From positions 1-64,000 of the forward strand of contig CAIQIQ010000125.1 in assembly GCA_903871935.1 (NCBI GenBank): a stretch of 64,000 nt of DNA, written 5' to 3'. The DNA is from an uncultured Phycisphaerales bacterium (GTDB taxonomy: Bacteria > Planctomycetota > Phycisphaerae > Tepidisphaerales > Tepidisphaeraceae). Each line of letters opens with the position of its first letter. The first letter of the stretch is position 1. The notes beneath the pieces are model-generated. The model was not told where the DNA came from, did not search any database, and saw only the letters and a list, made by a program, of their open reading frames with translations. The position numbers and the translations under genes were made by a program. Shown piece after piece: positions 48,909-59,142 of the stretch.

Positions 48909-51770
48909 GTGATTCTCAAGACATCGTTGGCAGGATCGGTCGTGGTGGCGTTGGCAATGCTGATCGGCGGATGTGCGACGAACACGTCGCCGGATTCGGT
49001 CAAGAAGGTTACGTCGTTCGAGAACGGCTCACCGTTTGTCCACGCACCGATTATCCATGAGTTCCCGGACGTCGAGCAGGTTCCGCCTGACCCACGCATG
49101 CAGATTGTCTCAGAGCATGCAACCGATGGGGGCAAAGCCCTGAAGCTCCACAACGGCACGCTCACGCTGGAAGGTCCGCTGGATTGGAGCGGCGGCTACG
49201 ACTACCTCAAGCTCGATGTCTACAGCGATTGTTCGAATCGCAAGCTGCTGGTGGTGTTGCTGGAGGATCCAACCGTTAAGGGTCATTATTGGTGGCAGGG
49301 GCAGCTCTTCGCCGGTGTCATGCCGGGTAAGAACACGATCGTGCTGCCCATCGCAGGCATCCGCGGCGGTGGCAAAGGCCGGCCGTTCCTCCACGGCCCG
49401 TTGGACCTTGCACACCTTACCCGCGTGAGCTTCAAAGTCTTCCAGGGCGACATCTGGAGCTGCAACTATGATGACAAAGATGCCCTGTACTTTGACAACA
49501 TCCGTCTGGAGAAGGACACCGATGGTGCCAAGTACCAGTTCCCAGGCCTGATGGCGTATGACGTAGGCACCGACCAGAGCCCGGTTATGCCTGGCTTTGT
49601 CCGCCTCGGGCCCAGCGACACCTACACAAAAGAGAAAGGGTTCGGGCTGCTACCCGATACGCAGATCAGCGATCCGGTCAAGAGGAAGCAGGCGATCGAC
49701 TTCTATCGCCCCGACCCGCTCTATCGTGACTTCATTGGCATTGACAAAGGCGGTGTCCAGATCGATCTGCCCAATGGCAAATACAGCGTGTTCATGAACA
49801 TCGATTTCGCTGGCGGATTCTGGGGCGAGGTCCAGTACTACCGCCAGCGCAAAGTCTTCGCCAACGGCACTCAGGTCGTAAATGACACGATGACCTTCGC
49901 CCAGGCGAAAGACCGCGAGTTCAGTCACTTCGATATCGAAGACTGGCCGGGCCTGGATGTGTGGGAGAAGTATGTCAGGCCCAACTACCACGAGAAGCGA
50001 TTCGATGTGGAAGTGACCGATGGGCACCTGAAGCTGGAATTTGACGGCTCCGGGCTGGCCTGCGCGCTTTCGGCACTGGTGGTCTACCCCGCCGACAAGG
50101 CGCCGGAGGCGGATCGCTTCCTCAAGTGGGTTCAAGCCAAGCAGAAGTGGTACTTCAATATCGAGAACAAAGAAGTCGCACACACGCCGACCGGTCCATA
50201 TTTTGCCGGCTCGGCCCAGGACTATCTGCGGGGCTACAGCCTCTTTAGCCGCGCGATGAGCAAAGATGTCTTCTACAACGACAAACCCGAAGCTGGTGAA
50301 GCCATCAGCGCTCTGAATGCCGAGGGATTCAAAGGCCAGTCGATACCCATGGACATGGGGATCGCACCGCTGAAGGATCTGGGCAACGTCACGGTGACCG
50401 TGAGCGACCTGGTCGCCCAGAACGGCGCCAAACTGCCGGCCGCCGCGTTTGATGTGGGCTATGTTTCGTATCGCATACGGCGGACATCCTACGAGGGCAC
50501 CATGTACACAATGTCCCCGCGGTATATTCGCGCGGGCAACTCCATCGCGATGCCCAAAGACATTACCCGGCGCTTCTGGCTGCGGGTCAACGTGCCCGCC
50601 GATGCCATACCGGGTACCTATACGGGCCAGGTCAGCATCGCCACGGAAAAACTAGGCACGTTCAAGCTGCCGATTGAGCTGGCGGTCTTGCACGGCAGCC
50701 TGGACGAGGCCGATGTGCCGGCTGGCCCGTTCGGCCACACCATCGATATTCCCTGGTTCAGCGATGATCCCGACGCGGCCGCGTGGAATTCCAAGGTCAC
50801 TGCGGCCAGCCTGGGCCTGATTAAGGGCAGCGGCTTCACGAGCTTCACCGGGTTGCCCATAATCAACTACAAGGGCTTCAAGGATGGCAAGCCGGTTCTG
50901 GACTTCTCCGTCGCCGATCGGCAGATGAAGCAGGCCCGCGAGGCTGGCTTCAAGCTCCCGGTCGCCAGCTACTGCGGCATGGGCGGACTGGGCCTCTACA
51001 CCCAGGACACCAAGGCCATGCAGGCGGCCGGCTTCACGGATTACTCCGAGTTCATCAAGGCGGTCTTCTCGGCCATCCAGAAACACGCCGATGAAAACAA
51101 CTGGCTGCCGGTGTACTACTCGCTGGGCGATGAGCCGGCCGGCAAGGAAGATGTCCTGGCCTCCAAGGCCAACGCCGATGCCTACCGTAAAGCCTTCCCC
51201 GATGGCCCGCCGTGGTTCACACTGTTTGGAAGCTGCGTGACTGGTAACCCCGAGGACCTGCACTTCCAACTGGGCACAAGCTTCCATGCCATCTCCTGGA
51301 ACCTGCACAGCGAGGAGTCCGTCAATGCCCTGCACAAGCTGGGCGGCCAGTTTGCGATGTACAACAACGTCAGCCGCTGGGGCTATGGCGACTACCTGTA
51401 CAAGGCGGTCAAGCAATTCGGCTGCAAGTTCCACGAAGGGTGGATATGGAACTGCGCTGGCGGCGATCCCTACTTTGGCCTGGATTGCCGCGAAGATGAC
51501 TATTGCTGGGTGAACGCGACGCCGGATGGGAAGTTGATGGGCACGAAGCAGTTCGAAGAGGTGCGCGAAGGCATCACCGACTACCGCTGCCTGCTGACGC
51601 TGGCTCGCCTGGCCAGCGAAAAGGCCGGCACGCCCGCGGCCAACGAAGCGCAGGACATCATCAAGAAGCGAATGGATTCCTTCAAGCTCGGCGACCGCGC
51701 CGGCTTTGACGATTACCCGGTCTTCCGCAAGAAGGTCGTGGAAGCGATTGACAAACTGGCGGCAAACTAG
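48909..51770 (+). CDS. DUF4091 glycoside-hydrolase-like lipoprotein
   Basis: 953 residues from the GTG at 48909 (AAGGAG 6 bases upstream). The lipobox is LIGGC (Cys 22). Residues 55-215 form a CBM-like beta-sandwich (DWSGGYDYLKLDVYSDCSN...ALYFDNIRLEKD). A middle beta domain (residues 215-400) is followed by the C-terminal DUF4091 barrel: YYSLGDEPAGKEDV, SFHAISWNLHSEESVN, GWIWNCAGGDPYFGLD and VREGITDYRCLLTLARLA. The family is distantly related to GH123 hexosaminidases; the Asp/Glu of GDEPAG are the candidate catalytic residues. The gene lies about 150 bases before a second DUF4091 gene and ahead of a terminator-like hairpin. Confidence 0.82.
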   Translation: MILKTSLAGSVVVALAMLIGGCATNTSPDSVKKVTSFENGSPFVHAPIIHEFPDVEQVPPDPRMQIVSEHATDGGKALKLHNGTLTLEGPLDWSGGYDYLKLDVYSDCSNRKLLVVLLEDPTVKGHYWWQGQLFAGVMPGKNTIVLPIAGIRGGGKGRPFLHGPLDLAHLTRVSFKVFQGDIWSCNYDDKDALYFDNIRLEKDTDGAKYQFPGLMAYDVGTDQSPVMPGFVRLGPSDTYTKEKGFGLLPDTQISDPVKRKQAIDFYRPDPLYRDFIGIDKGGVQIDLPNGKYSVFMNIDFAGGFWGEVQYYRQRKVFANGTQVVNDTMTFAQAKDREFSHFDIEDWPGLDVWEKYVRPNYHEKRFDVEVTDGHLKLEFDGSGLACALSALVVYPADKAPEADRFLKWVQAKQKWYFNIENKEVAHTPTGPYFAGSAQDYLRGYSLFSRAMSKDVFYNDKPEAGEAISALNAEGFKGQSIPMDMGIAPLKDLGNVTVTVSDLVAQNGAKLPAAAFDVGYVSYRIRRTSYEGTMYTMSPRYIRAGNSIAMPKDITRRFWLRVNVPADAIPGTYTGQVSIATEKLGTFKLPIELAVLHGSLDEADVPAGPFGHTIDIPWFSDDPDAAAWNSKVTAASLGLIKGSGFTSFTGLPIINYKGFKDGKPVLDFSVADRQMKQAREAGFKLPVASYCGMGGLGLYTQDTKAMQAAGFTDYSEFIKAVFSAIQKHADENNWLPVYYSLGDEPAGKEDVLASKANADAYRKAFPDGPPWFTLFGSCVTGNPEDLHFQLGTSFHAISWNLHSEESVNALHKLGGQFAMYNNVSRWGYGDYLYKAVKQFGCKFHEGWIWNCAGGDPYFGLDCREDDYCWVNATPDGKLMGTKQFEEVREGITDYRCLLTLARLASEKAGTPAANEAQDIIKKRMDSFKLGDRAGFDDYPVFRKKVVEAIDKLAAN

Positions 51771-51797
51771 ACGCAGAAAGTATGAGAGACCAGACCA

Positions 51798-51837
51798 GGG
51801 ACGGATCATCACAGATTTGATCCGTCCCTGTTCTTCT
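51798..51837 (+). terminator. Terminator after the first DUF4091 gene
   Basis: GGGACGGATCA (51798-51808), a 9-base loop and TGATCCGTCCC (51818-51828), a perfect 11-bp stem followed by TGTTCTTCT, a weak T-rich tract. It lies 28 bases after the stop of the 48909 gene and before the next gene of the same direction. Confidence 0.7.
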
Positions 51838-51926
51838 ATGTGGCGCCGGCGCGTGTGCGTTGCCCGACTCAACAAAGCACAGACGGAGAGGTAAGAACGT
51901 CTTGAGGGGTTTGAGGAGAGAGACTG

Positions 51927-54710
51927 ATGAGATTTGGCAATCGATTGATAACAGTGGCGGCCGCGCATCTTCTGCTGTCTTTGTGCCTGATGGTCTCTGG
52001 GCTGCACGCTCAGACGGTCAGCGAGACGCGCGTGCTGGCGGACTTTGCCGACGGCAAGTGTGGCATCTTTGAGAGTAAAGGCATCATCGGCCCGAGCAAG
52101 GAACTCGGCGGGAACAGCCTGCAGTTCAAGCAAGGCGCAGGGCTGTCTGCCTGGCAGCCCAAGGTTGCCATCGGCAGCTACGATCTCTGGCGAATGGACA
52201 TCTTTAATCCTGGATCGCAGCCGGCCGCGGTGACGCTGATCCTGCGCGATGACTCCGCACCGCACGGGTACTATTCGTGGATCAACCGGACCATGGCCGC
52301 CCGGCCGGGCAAGAGCACGCTCGAGTTGTACATTCCGGGTCTGAAGCGCGGCGAGGGATCGCTCAAGGATGGTGTGGATCCGCGGCCGTTCCACTGGGAC
52401 AAGCTCCAAAGTATCAGTCTCGATGCCGCCGCCGACGCGGAGATTGCGAACATCCGCCTGGAAAAGCTCGATTTCCCGCGCGACGAGACCGTGCGGGCTT
52501 TTGCCTTCGGCCCAGTGGGCGCCCCGGTTGTCCTGGGGGCCCGGGGCGTCACGCCGGAAACGAAATACAGTGATGAGACCGGCTTTGGCTGGACAACCGC
52601 CGGCTTTTCGCGCTCCGAGCGCCGGGCGCGGCCGCCAGACACGCTGCTGGGCAGTTGGATTGGCTGCCTCAATGCGACGTTCTCCATGAAGGTGCCGGAT
52701 GGCACGTATCACGTCTGGTTGATGTGGGAAGATCCGGGCCTGTGGGATTTCTACCAGAACTATACCCATCGTAGCGTCAGCCAGAACGGCAAGACGCTCC
52801 TGGAAGAAACGATGAATGGCAAGGAGTTCCTGGATCGGTACTTCCACTTTGCCGATACCGAAGATCTGCCGGGTGACGACATCTACGCCCGCTATGTGCA
52901 ATGGCGCTTCACGCCGCGCTTGTTCGACGTGCAGGTGAAGGGTGGCCGGCTGGACCTGACCTTCAGCAGCCCGGATACCTATGGCGCCACCGTCAACGGG
53001 CTGGTTATATATCCGGCAGAGAAGGCGGAGGTCGGCCGGAAGTTCCTGACAGCGCTGGATGGCTGGCGCAAGCATGAGTTCCAGATGGCATGGACGGAGA
53101 AGATCCCCGAGCGCACGGTTGTGGCTTCGGCGCAGGCGCAGAAGAACGCTGCGCAGGGGTTTGTCCTGTTCTGTCGGCCGAAGAACGAAGAGGTCGGGTT
53201 CTATCAGGCTCCGCAGGCTCGGGATGCACTGGGCGAACCAGCCACTCTGGCGATGACCATGGCGCAAGGCGAACTGGACTCGGCACGTTTCTGCGTCAAT
53301 GCGCTGGTGGATCTGCCCGAGGTAACGGTGCAGGCCGGCGTCTTCCAGGATGGTAAGCAACGGGCGCTTCCATCGGATGCGATAAGCCTCCATATCTTGC
53401 GCCAGAAGTTCAAGTGCTTTGGGCTGGCCAATGGGCTCTATGGCTCGGTGCCCTGGATGCTCGTTGATGCCAAGCCGTGCGCCATTCCCAAGGGGGCAAC
53501 GCGCAGTTTCTATGTGACGGCTCGGATTCCTCAGAATCAACCTGCAGGAACCTACAAGGGGCAGGTGACGCTGAGCGCTGGCGGAAAGCAGCAGGTCATC
53601 GGCATCTCGCTGAAGGTTCTGCCTCTGTCGCTGCCGCAAGCGGATATGGGCCTGGGAATGTTCGGTATCGGCGGAACCGTCCCGTGCTTCGCCTATTACC
53701 CTGAGAACGAGGCACGATACCAGCAGGACCGGCAGCGTTCCAAAGCGTTCGCTCGCGAACAGGGACTCAACTACATCAGCGTCGATGGCCCGACGTTTGT
53801 GGGCTTCGAAGGCGGCAAGGCGAAGTTTGATTTCGCCGCCGTCAAGGTGGCGTACGACGCGGCGGTACGTGACGGTTTCACCATCGTTGACGTGGACGGA
53901 GGACCGGCCAACCAGATGGCAAGAGATGTGCTGATGGACAAGGGTGAGCTTGCGAAGAAGAACGGTTTTGCCTCGCCGGCAGAGATGGCCAAGGCGTTCA
54001 TGGCCGGCGCCGCCGAGCAGGCGAAGGCTGCGGGCGTGAGCGTGCCGGCATGGAGCTTCTGGGATGAGCCGCCCGAATCGGCCGCTGATGAAGTTCTGGG
54101 CCTGCATACGCGCTGCACCGAAGCAGGCGGCCGATGCACGATCGCGTGGAGTCCCAGCGGACCCAAGACGACCCGGCTGATCGATGTCACAAAGATCGCC
54201 AATCTCAACGTGGTAAAGAAAGAGCACATCGAGCAGGCACGCAAGGCTGGAAACACGGTCTATCTGAACAACCAGGGCGCCAACCGCTGGGCGTTTGGCC
54301 TGTACGCCTGGAAGGCCCACCAGGCTGGGGTGACGGCGTTCACCCAGTTCGTCTGGGACTACTATCACGTTGACCCATACTATGACCTCGACGGCGGCGA
54401 AGCGGATCTGGGCGCTGCCTATCCCGATCGCGAAGGCAACTTCCGTGCGGTGGAGTACCTGACCAGGATTCGCCAGGGCATCACCGACTACCGCTACACT
54501 CTGGCGCTGTCCAATGCGATCCAGGCATCGGTGAAGGGTGGCAGTGGCGGACAGAAACGGGTCGCGGCCGAAGCGCAGAGCTACCTGGACGGAATCCTGA
54601 ACAAGGTGCGATTTGATGATACCGAAAAGGACCGTGAGCCGCAGATGACCGAAGCTCAACTTGATGAGTATCGCGCCAAAGTACAGGATTACCTCCTCAA
54701 GTTGCAGTAG
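51927..54710 (+). CDS. Secreted DUF4091 glycoside-hydrolase-like protein
   Basis: 927 residues; the ATG at 51927 has GAGGAG 8 bases upstream. A signal peptide (LLLSLCLMVSGLHAQ) is cleaved after about residue 28. The N-terminal module starts VLADFADGKCGIFES and ends AEIANIRLEKL, as in the 28067 lipoprotein. A second beta region with VSQNGKTLLEETMNGKEFLD follows. The C-terminal barrel has AWSFWDEPPESAADEVLGLH, GANRWAFGLYAWKAHQAGV and YLTRIRQGITDYRYTLALSN, the DUF4091 ending shared with the 48909 protein. The Asp-Glu-Pro of WDEPPE are candidate catalytic residues. It probably acts on extracellular polysaccharide. Confidence 0.82.
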   Translation: MRFGNRLITVAAAHLLLSLCLMVSGLHAQTVSETRVLADFADGKCGIFESKGIIGPSKELGGNSLQFKQGAGLSAWQPKVAIGSYDLWRMDIFNPGSQPAAVTLILRDDSAPHGYYSWINRTMAARPGKSTLELYIPGLKRGEGSLKDGVDPRPFHWDKLQSISLDAAADAEIANIRLEKLDFPRDETVRAFAFGPVGAPVVLGARGVTPETKYSDETGFGWTTAGFSRSERRARPPDTLLGSWIGCLNATFSMKVPDGTYHVWLMWEDPGLWDFYQNYTHRSVSQNGKTLLEETMNGKEFLDRYFHFADTEDLPGDDIYARYVQWRFTPRLFDVQVKGGRLDLTFSSPDTYGATVNGLVIYPAEKAEVGRKFLTALDGWRKHEFQMAWTEKIPERTVVASAQAQKNAAQGFVLFCRPKNEEVGFYQAPQARDALGEPATLAMTMAQGELDSARFCVNALVDLPEVTVQAGVFQDGKQRALPSDAISLHILRQKFKCFGLANGLYGSVPWMLVDAKPCAIPKGATRSFYVTARIPQNQPAGTYKGQVTLSAGGKQQVIGISLKVLPLSLPQADMGLGMFGIGGTVPCFAYYPENEARYQQDRQRSKAFAREQGLNYISVDGPTFVGFEGGKAKFDFAAVKVAYDAAVRDGFTIVDVDGGPANQMARDVLMDKGELAKKNGFASPAEMAKAFMAGAAEQAKAAGVSVPAWSFWDEPPESAADEVLGLHTRCTEAGGRCTIAWSPSGPKTTRLIDVTKIANLNVVKKEHIEQARKAGNTVYLNNQGANRWAFGLYAWKAHQAGVTAFTQFVWDYYHVDPYYDLDGGEADLGAAYPDREGNFRAVEYLTRIRQGITDYRYTLALSNAIQASVKGGSGGQKRVAAEAQSYLDGILNKVRFDDTEKDREPQMTEAQLDEYRAKVQDYLLKLQ

Positions 54711-54749
54711 CATGATTGCTTGCTGAAGTCTCTGATCAAAGGAAAACCA

Positions 54750-56042
54750 ATGAAGCCACTATTTGCTCCGCGATATGCCTTGCTCGTATTGGGTCTTTTC
54801 TCTCAGGGCCTGCTGGGACAGGATGCCAACCGCTTCACGCCCCTGGCCAACTCCGGCGACGCCTCTGAGAACTGGGAGAGCCGCACCGGCCTGTGGGCCT
54901 GCCCCAGCTATGGGAACGATCCCAGTAAGGTGTTGCCCCTGGGGATTCGCACCTATGCGACCAAGGAGTCCGTGACCGATGGCGTGGCGCTGCGAATCGA
55001 GTTCGCCAAAGGCGCCACGGGTTCGATCACCTACGAGAATGCGCCGTTCCCCGCAGGCAGCGCCGGCATGACGCTTTACGTCAAGGGTTCGGATGAATTC
55101 GAGATGTCGATCAGGGGAGCCGCGACATTCAAGGTCACCAAACAGTGGCAGAAGATCGATCTCCCCTGGGAGAAGCTCGGCACCACCCGGGCTAAGCCCG
55201 ACATCGGATATCAATGGGATGTCCGCCTCACCGCACCAGCGCCCAAAGACATGTGGGTAATCATCGATCGCGTCGGCTGCGAAGGTCCCAACTTCATCGC
55301 CAAGCCCGACATCCAGCCGACCGATGGCCCGGACCAGAAGATCAATACGCGCGAGGTCGTCGGCAACGAGCAGATCCTCGCCCCGACTCTCCAGCGTCTT
55401 AAGGCGAAGCAGCCGTTCAAGATCATCGGCTTCGGCGACTCGGTTACCGCCGGCGCGCAAGCCGCACGCGGCAACTGGGGGTTCAAGGATGAGAAGCTGA
55501 CACAATTTCTTTACTTTGCTCATCTCGCCAGACTGCTGAACCAGCGCTATGGCTACGATGGAGTCACGTACGTCCAGAAGGGACACGGCGGCTGGACCGC
55601 CGACAAAGCCTTGGGCGTCGTGCAGCAGGATGTGGTCGCCGTCGCCGCGCCGGAAGATCTGGTCATCATCGAATTCGGCGCCAATGACATGTCCTGGGCC
55701 GGCCATTCCGTCGACCAGTGGTCGGCCGACCTCAAGAAGCTGATTGACGCCGCCAAGACCAAGACCTCGCAGATCATCATCACCTCGCCTACCCAGATCG
55801 GCATTGAACTGGGCAAAGCAAAGCAGGCGAGCGAGCGTCTGCGGACATTCGCCGCCCAGCAGAACGTGGCGTACGTTGATATTCTGCACTGGTCGCTCTA
55901 CCGCGGCGAGAAATACTCCTGGGCCTACGAAGCCAACTCCGCCCATCCCAGCCTGATGGGGCATGTCATGATCGGCGAGATCATGGAAACGCTGCTGGGC
56001 GCACCGCATTTTGATTGGCCGGCCGGACCCGCTTCGCACTGA
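54750..56042 (+). CDS. Secreted SGNH/GDSL hydrolase with N-terminal binding module
   Basis: 430 residues from the ATG at 54750. A signal peptide (ALLVLGLFSQGLLGQ) is followed by a CBM-like module (about 30-190). The SGNH domain has block I IIGFGDSVTAGAQ (Ser near 231), an Asn in GHGGWTADKAL, block III EFGANDMSWAG (about 308-318) and block V SAHPSLMGHVMIG (His near 400). Such enzymes remove acetyl or other acyl groups from sugars. It lies between the second DUF4091 gene and a UroD-like gene with short gaps, all on the same strand. Confidence 0.85.
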   Translation: MKPLFAPRYALLVLGLFSQGLLGQDANRFTPLANSGDASENWESRTGLWACPSYGNDPSKVLPLGIRTYATKESVTDGVALRIEFAKGATGSITYENAPFPAGSAGMTLYVKGSDEFEMSIRGAATFKVTKQWQKIDLPWEKLGTTRAKPDIGYQWDVRLTAPAPKDMWVIIDRVGCEGPNFIAKPDIQPTDGPDQKINTREVVGNEQILAPTLQRLKAKQPFKIIGFGDSVTAGAQAARGNWGFKDEKLTQFLYFAHLARLLNQRYGYDGVTYVQKGHGGWTADKALGVVQQDVVAVAAPEDLVIIEFGANDMSWAGHSVDQWSADLKKLIDAAKTKTSQIIITSPTQIGIELGKAKQASERLRTFAAQQNVAYVDILHWSLYRGEKYSWAYEANSAHPSLMGHVMIGEIMETLLGAPHFDWPAGPASH

Positions 56043-56072
56043 TCGACATCGCACAACGGCAGGAGGAAGCGA

Positions 56073-57209
56073 ATGACCCATCGCGAACGAGTCCTGGCGG
56101 CGCTGAATCACGAGGAGCCCGACCGTGTGCCGATGGATCTGGGCGGCTGTCTGGCCAGCACCATCGTGGCCCCGGCCTATGGCGCCCTGCGCGCTGAATT
56201 GGGTCTGCCTGCCTTGGCGACGCGCAGCGATCTGAAGTTCGCCAGCCTTGCGGTTATCGACGACGATGTCCGCACCGCTCTGGATGTGGACATCGTGCAC
56301 GCTCCGCGCGCCTTCGGCGCCGGTAACGCCATCAGGACCATCTCCGAAGACCGCATGATCGATGAATGGGGCGTGCTCTGGCACAAGCCGCCGCGCGGCC
56401 ACTACTACGTTGAGGAAGCTCCCTTCGCCAAGGAGGCCACGCCGGCGGCCGTTGCGCGACATGTATGGCCTCGCATCTCCGAGCTCGTTCAGACCGCTGG
56501 TCTGGCCGAGTCGATTCGCAAACTGCGTGCTTCTACGGATTGCGCTATTTCCTTGGAACTGCGCGGCCGCGTCATGTCTATGGGCCAGTTCCTGCGCGGG
56601 TTCGAGGACTGGCTGATGGATCTGGCCGACAATGCTTCGTTTGTCGAGGCGCTGCTCGATCGGGTGACGCAGCTTCAGGTCCAGGCCAATGATGCCATTC
56701 TTCGCGAGGTCGGCGACCTGGTGGACATCGTCTACACCTCCGATGATCTGGGCGGCCAACAAGGCCCGCTGATTTCGCCGGCCGACGTTCGCCGGTTCTT
56801 CAATCCGCATTTCCGCACCCTCTGGGGCCACATTCGCTCTCACACCAACGCCAAACTGATGCATCACTGCTGCGGCTCGATCTACCCGCTGATTCCTGAC
56901 CTGATCGACCTCGGCGTACAAGTTCTCAACCCCATCCAGGTCTCCGCCAATCACATGGAGCCGGCTGTTCTCAAGCGCGAGTTCGACAAACACCTGTCCT
57001 TCTGGGGCGCTGTGGATACACGCGATGTCATGCCGCGCGGATCCACTGGCGATGTCCGCGAGGAGGTGCGCCGAAGGATCGGTGAACTTGGCCGCGGCGG
57101 CGGCTACATTATCGCTGCCGTCCATAACCTTCAGGTCGAAGTTCCTCCGGCCAACGTCGTGGAACTCTTCCGCGCCGGCAAAGCCTTGGGCAAATACCCG
57201 CTGGCGTGA
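56073..57209 (+). CDS. UroD-like methyltransferase family protein 3
   Basis: 378 residues; the ATG at 56073 is preceded by GGAGGAAGCGA. MTHRERVLAALNHEEPDRVPMDLGG is the classic family start. AKLMHHCCGSIYPLIPDLI (about 263-281) has the metal-type His/Cys, VLNPIQVSANHMEPAVLKREF and LSFWGAVDTRDVMPRG are barrel motifs, and GYIIAAVHNLQVEVPPANV is the end motif, where the Cys of MtaA-type proteins is replaced by His-Asn. This differs from copy 1 (29477), so the function may differ. It stands 28 bases before the GH51-like gene in a glycan operon. Confidence 0.78.
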   Translation: MTHRERVLAALNHEEPDRVPMDLGGCLASTIVAPAYGALRAELGLPALATRSDLKFASLAVIDDDVRTALDVDIVHAPRAFGAGNAIRTISEDRMIDEWGVLWHKPPRGHYYVEEAPFAKEATPAAVARHVWPRISELVQTAGLAESIRKLRASTDCAISLELRGRVMSMGQFLRGFEDWLMDLADNASFVEALLDRVTQLQVQANDAILREVGDLVDIVYTSDDLGGQQGPLISPADVRRFFNPHFRTLWGHIRSHTNAKLMHHCCGSIYPLIPDLIDLGVQVLNPIQVSANHMEPAVLKREFDKHLSFWGAVDTRDVMPRGSTGDVREEVRRRIGELGRGGGYIIAAVHNLQVEVPPANVVELFRAGKALGKYPLA

Positions 57210-57237
57210 ACCATTTCTCGCAAGCTGCAGGACCATC

Positions 57238-59142
57238 ATGAACACAACCACCCTGACGATTGACCCCGGCACGATCACCTCAACCATCTCGCCCCTCCTG
57301 TTCGGACATAACCTTGAGCACACCCGCCGGGCAGTCTGGCAGGGCCTCAGCGCTGAGCTGCTGGCCAACCGGAAATTCTGCGGCGAGCCTGGCCATCAGG
57401 GCGTGGCAACTCAGTGGTACGCAATCGGCCCCGACACTGTGCAGTTCCGCCTCGAATCTTCACTCTCCGCATACACCCGCCACGAAGGCGTTGATCTCGC
57501 CAGTCGGGGCAGTTGCGACTTTTCCGTCCAGCAACAGAAGATCCAGAGCTGCCGCGCCAGACAGAAGTGCGGCATCGGGCAGGCGGACATCACCTTAATC
57601 GCCAGCACCGCTTACAACGCGTTTCTCGCCCTGCGATCCGATCGCCTTCTGCGTGTGACCGTGCGGTTCACCGACCAGCCCGGCCGGCGCATCTACTTCT
57701 CACGGTCCTTTACGATCCGTCCTGGCACATGGCGCGAAGTCTCGTGCCGTTTCACTTCCCGGCATTCCGATCCGCACGCCCGCGTTGAGATCACCTTCGA
57801 CCGCGTCGGCACGCTTCTGGTGGGAGCAGCGTCGCTGCTTCCGATCAAGACATTCCATGGCCTGCGTGTCGACGTCATCGAACACCTGCAGGACATCTCC
57901 ACCACGCTCCTGCGCTGGCCCGGCGGCAACTTCGCCGGCGATTACCGCTGGAAGGATGGCCTTTTGCCCGTCCATCGGCGAGCCGGCCTTAAAGGTTTCT
58001 TCGACCAGACCCTGCGCTACACGAATGACTACGACACGCACGAGATCGGCATCGACGACTTGATTGCCCTTTGCCATAAGCTCGGCGCTGCTCCGTTCAT
58101 CACTATCAACATCAGCCTCGAAACCCCACAGGATGCGGCCGACTTTGTCGAGTACTGCAACGGCTCGGCAAAGACCCGCTGGGGCAAGGTCCGCGCCCGC
58201 CGCGGCCATCGCGAACCCTACAACGTCAAGTACTGGTCACTGGGCAACGAGGCCGGCTACGGCCACATGAAAGGCCCCAATCGCCTCATCGATTACGTCC
58301 GCATGGCTCACGAATGCGCCACCGCCATGCGCGCTGTCGATCCCTCCATTGAACTGGTCGCCTCCGGCACCTGGTTCCCCGCGTGGGCGCGCAAGATGCC
58401 TCGCTCTTCGTATGCCGATTTCGAGCACGTCTCCTATCACTGGTACGTCAACCCGCCCATGAACGATGTTCTGGACCGCGATGTGAAACGCAACTTGCGC
58501 CGCATCGCCAACGTATCGGACCTCGATCTTGAGCGCCTGACGGAGCTGCGCAAAACGCTCAATCGTCGCGCCCCGGAGAGCCGCCGGCCGGGCATCTCCT
58601 ACGATGAATGGAACATGTGGTACTGCTGGAACCGCCGGCCAATGGTCGTCGATGCGATCTATGCCGCGACCGAGCTCCACATGATCTGCCGCAACGCCGA
58701 GGAACTGGGCCTTTCGATCGGCGCTTACTTCCAGCCGGTCAACGAGGGCGCGATCCTCGTCACTCCTGCTGGCAGCGAGCTTTCCACGATCGGCCAGGTC
58801 TTCCGACTCTTGCGCCCCCATCAGGGCGCTCGCCTGATCGACCTCCCCTACCAGGCTAGCAGTTCTGTTGATGCCCTGGCGACGCTCAGCCCCGATGGCC
58901 GGACGGCACAAGTATCCATCGTCAATCGCAACTTCGACCGGGCGCAGGCCATCAACCTGAAACTGCCCGGCCAGAGGGCCGCCATGCTCCAACTTACTCC
59001 AGATACCGACCCCGCGTGCGCGGTCCGGTTCAAGACCGCACAGCGAAACCTGCCCGCCTCTTCGGCCGGCCGGTGGCTCATCGAATTGCCCCCCTTCTCG
59101 ATTACCCGTGTTACCGTCCCGATGTCGGCGAAAGCACGGTGA
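57238..59142 (+). CDS. GH51-like alpha-L-arabinofuranosidase
   Basis: 634 residues from the ATG at 57238 (a frame continues to 57025, antisense-like and out of place). The N-terminal half starts ISPLLFGHNLEHTRRAVWQG, as in GH51 enzymes, and includes a beta-sandwich (VTVRFTDQPGRRIYFSR). LRWPGGNFAGDYRWKDGL begins the barrel. VKYWSLGNEAGYGHM holds the acid/base Glu and GISYDEWNMWYCW the nucleophile Glu. The C-terminus has the GH51 beta domain (QVSIVNRNFDRAQAINLKL). No signal peptide is visible, which suggests action on imported oligosaccharides. It overlaps the convergent SGNH gene by 32 bases. Confidence 0.88.
   Translation: MNTTTLTIDPGTITSTISPLLFGHNLEHTRRAVWQGLSAELLANRKFCGEPGHQGVATQWYAIGPDTVQFRLESSLSAYTRHEGVDLASRGSCDFSVQQQKIQSCRARQKCGIGQADITLIASTAYNAFLALRSDRLLRVTVRFTDQPGRRIYFSRSFTIRPGTWREVSCRFTSRHSDPHARVEITFDRVGTLLVGAASLLPIKTFHGLRVDVIEHLQDISTTLLRWPGGNFAGDYRWKDGLLPVHRRAGLKGFFDQTLRYTNDYDTHEIGIDDLIALCHKLGAAPFITINISLETPQDAADFVEYCNGSAKTRWGKVRARRGHREPYNVKYWSLGNEAGYGHMKGPNRLIDYVRMAHECATAMRAVDPSIELVASGTWFPAWARKMPRSSYADFEHVSYHWYVNPPMNDVLDRDVKRNLRRIANVSDLDLERLTELRKTLNRRAPESRRPGISYDEWNMWYCWNRRPMVVDAIYAATELHMICRNAEELGLSIGAYFQPVNEGAILVTPAGSELSTIGQVFRLLRPHQGARLIDLPYQASSSVDALATLSPDGRTAQVSIVNRNFDRAQAINLKLPGQRAAMLQLTPDTDPACAVRFKTAQRNLPASSAGRWLIELPPFSITRVTVPMSAKAR

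Noticed and set aside
50652-54713. Very long open frame (over 1300 codons) on the minus strand
   Set aside because: It is antisense to the two DUF4091 genes, has no family motifs and arises from GC-rich codon bias.
54759-57368. Long minus-strand open frame opposite the SGNH and UroD-like genes
   Set aside because: It runs across two conserved plus-strand genes and shows no domain motif.
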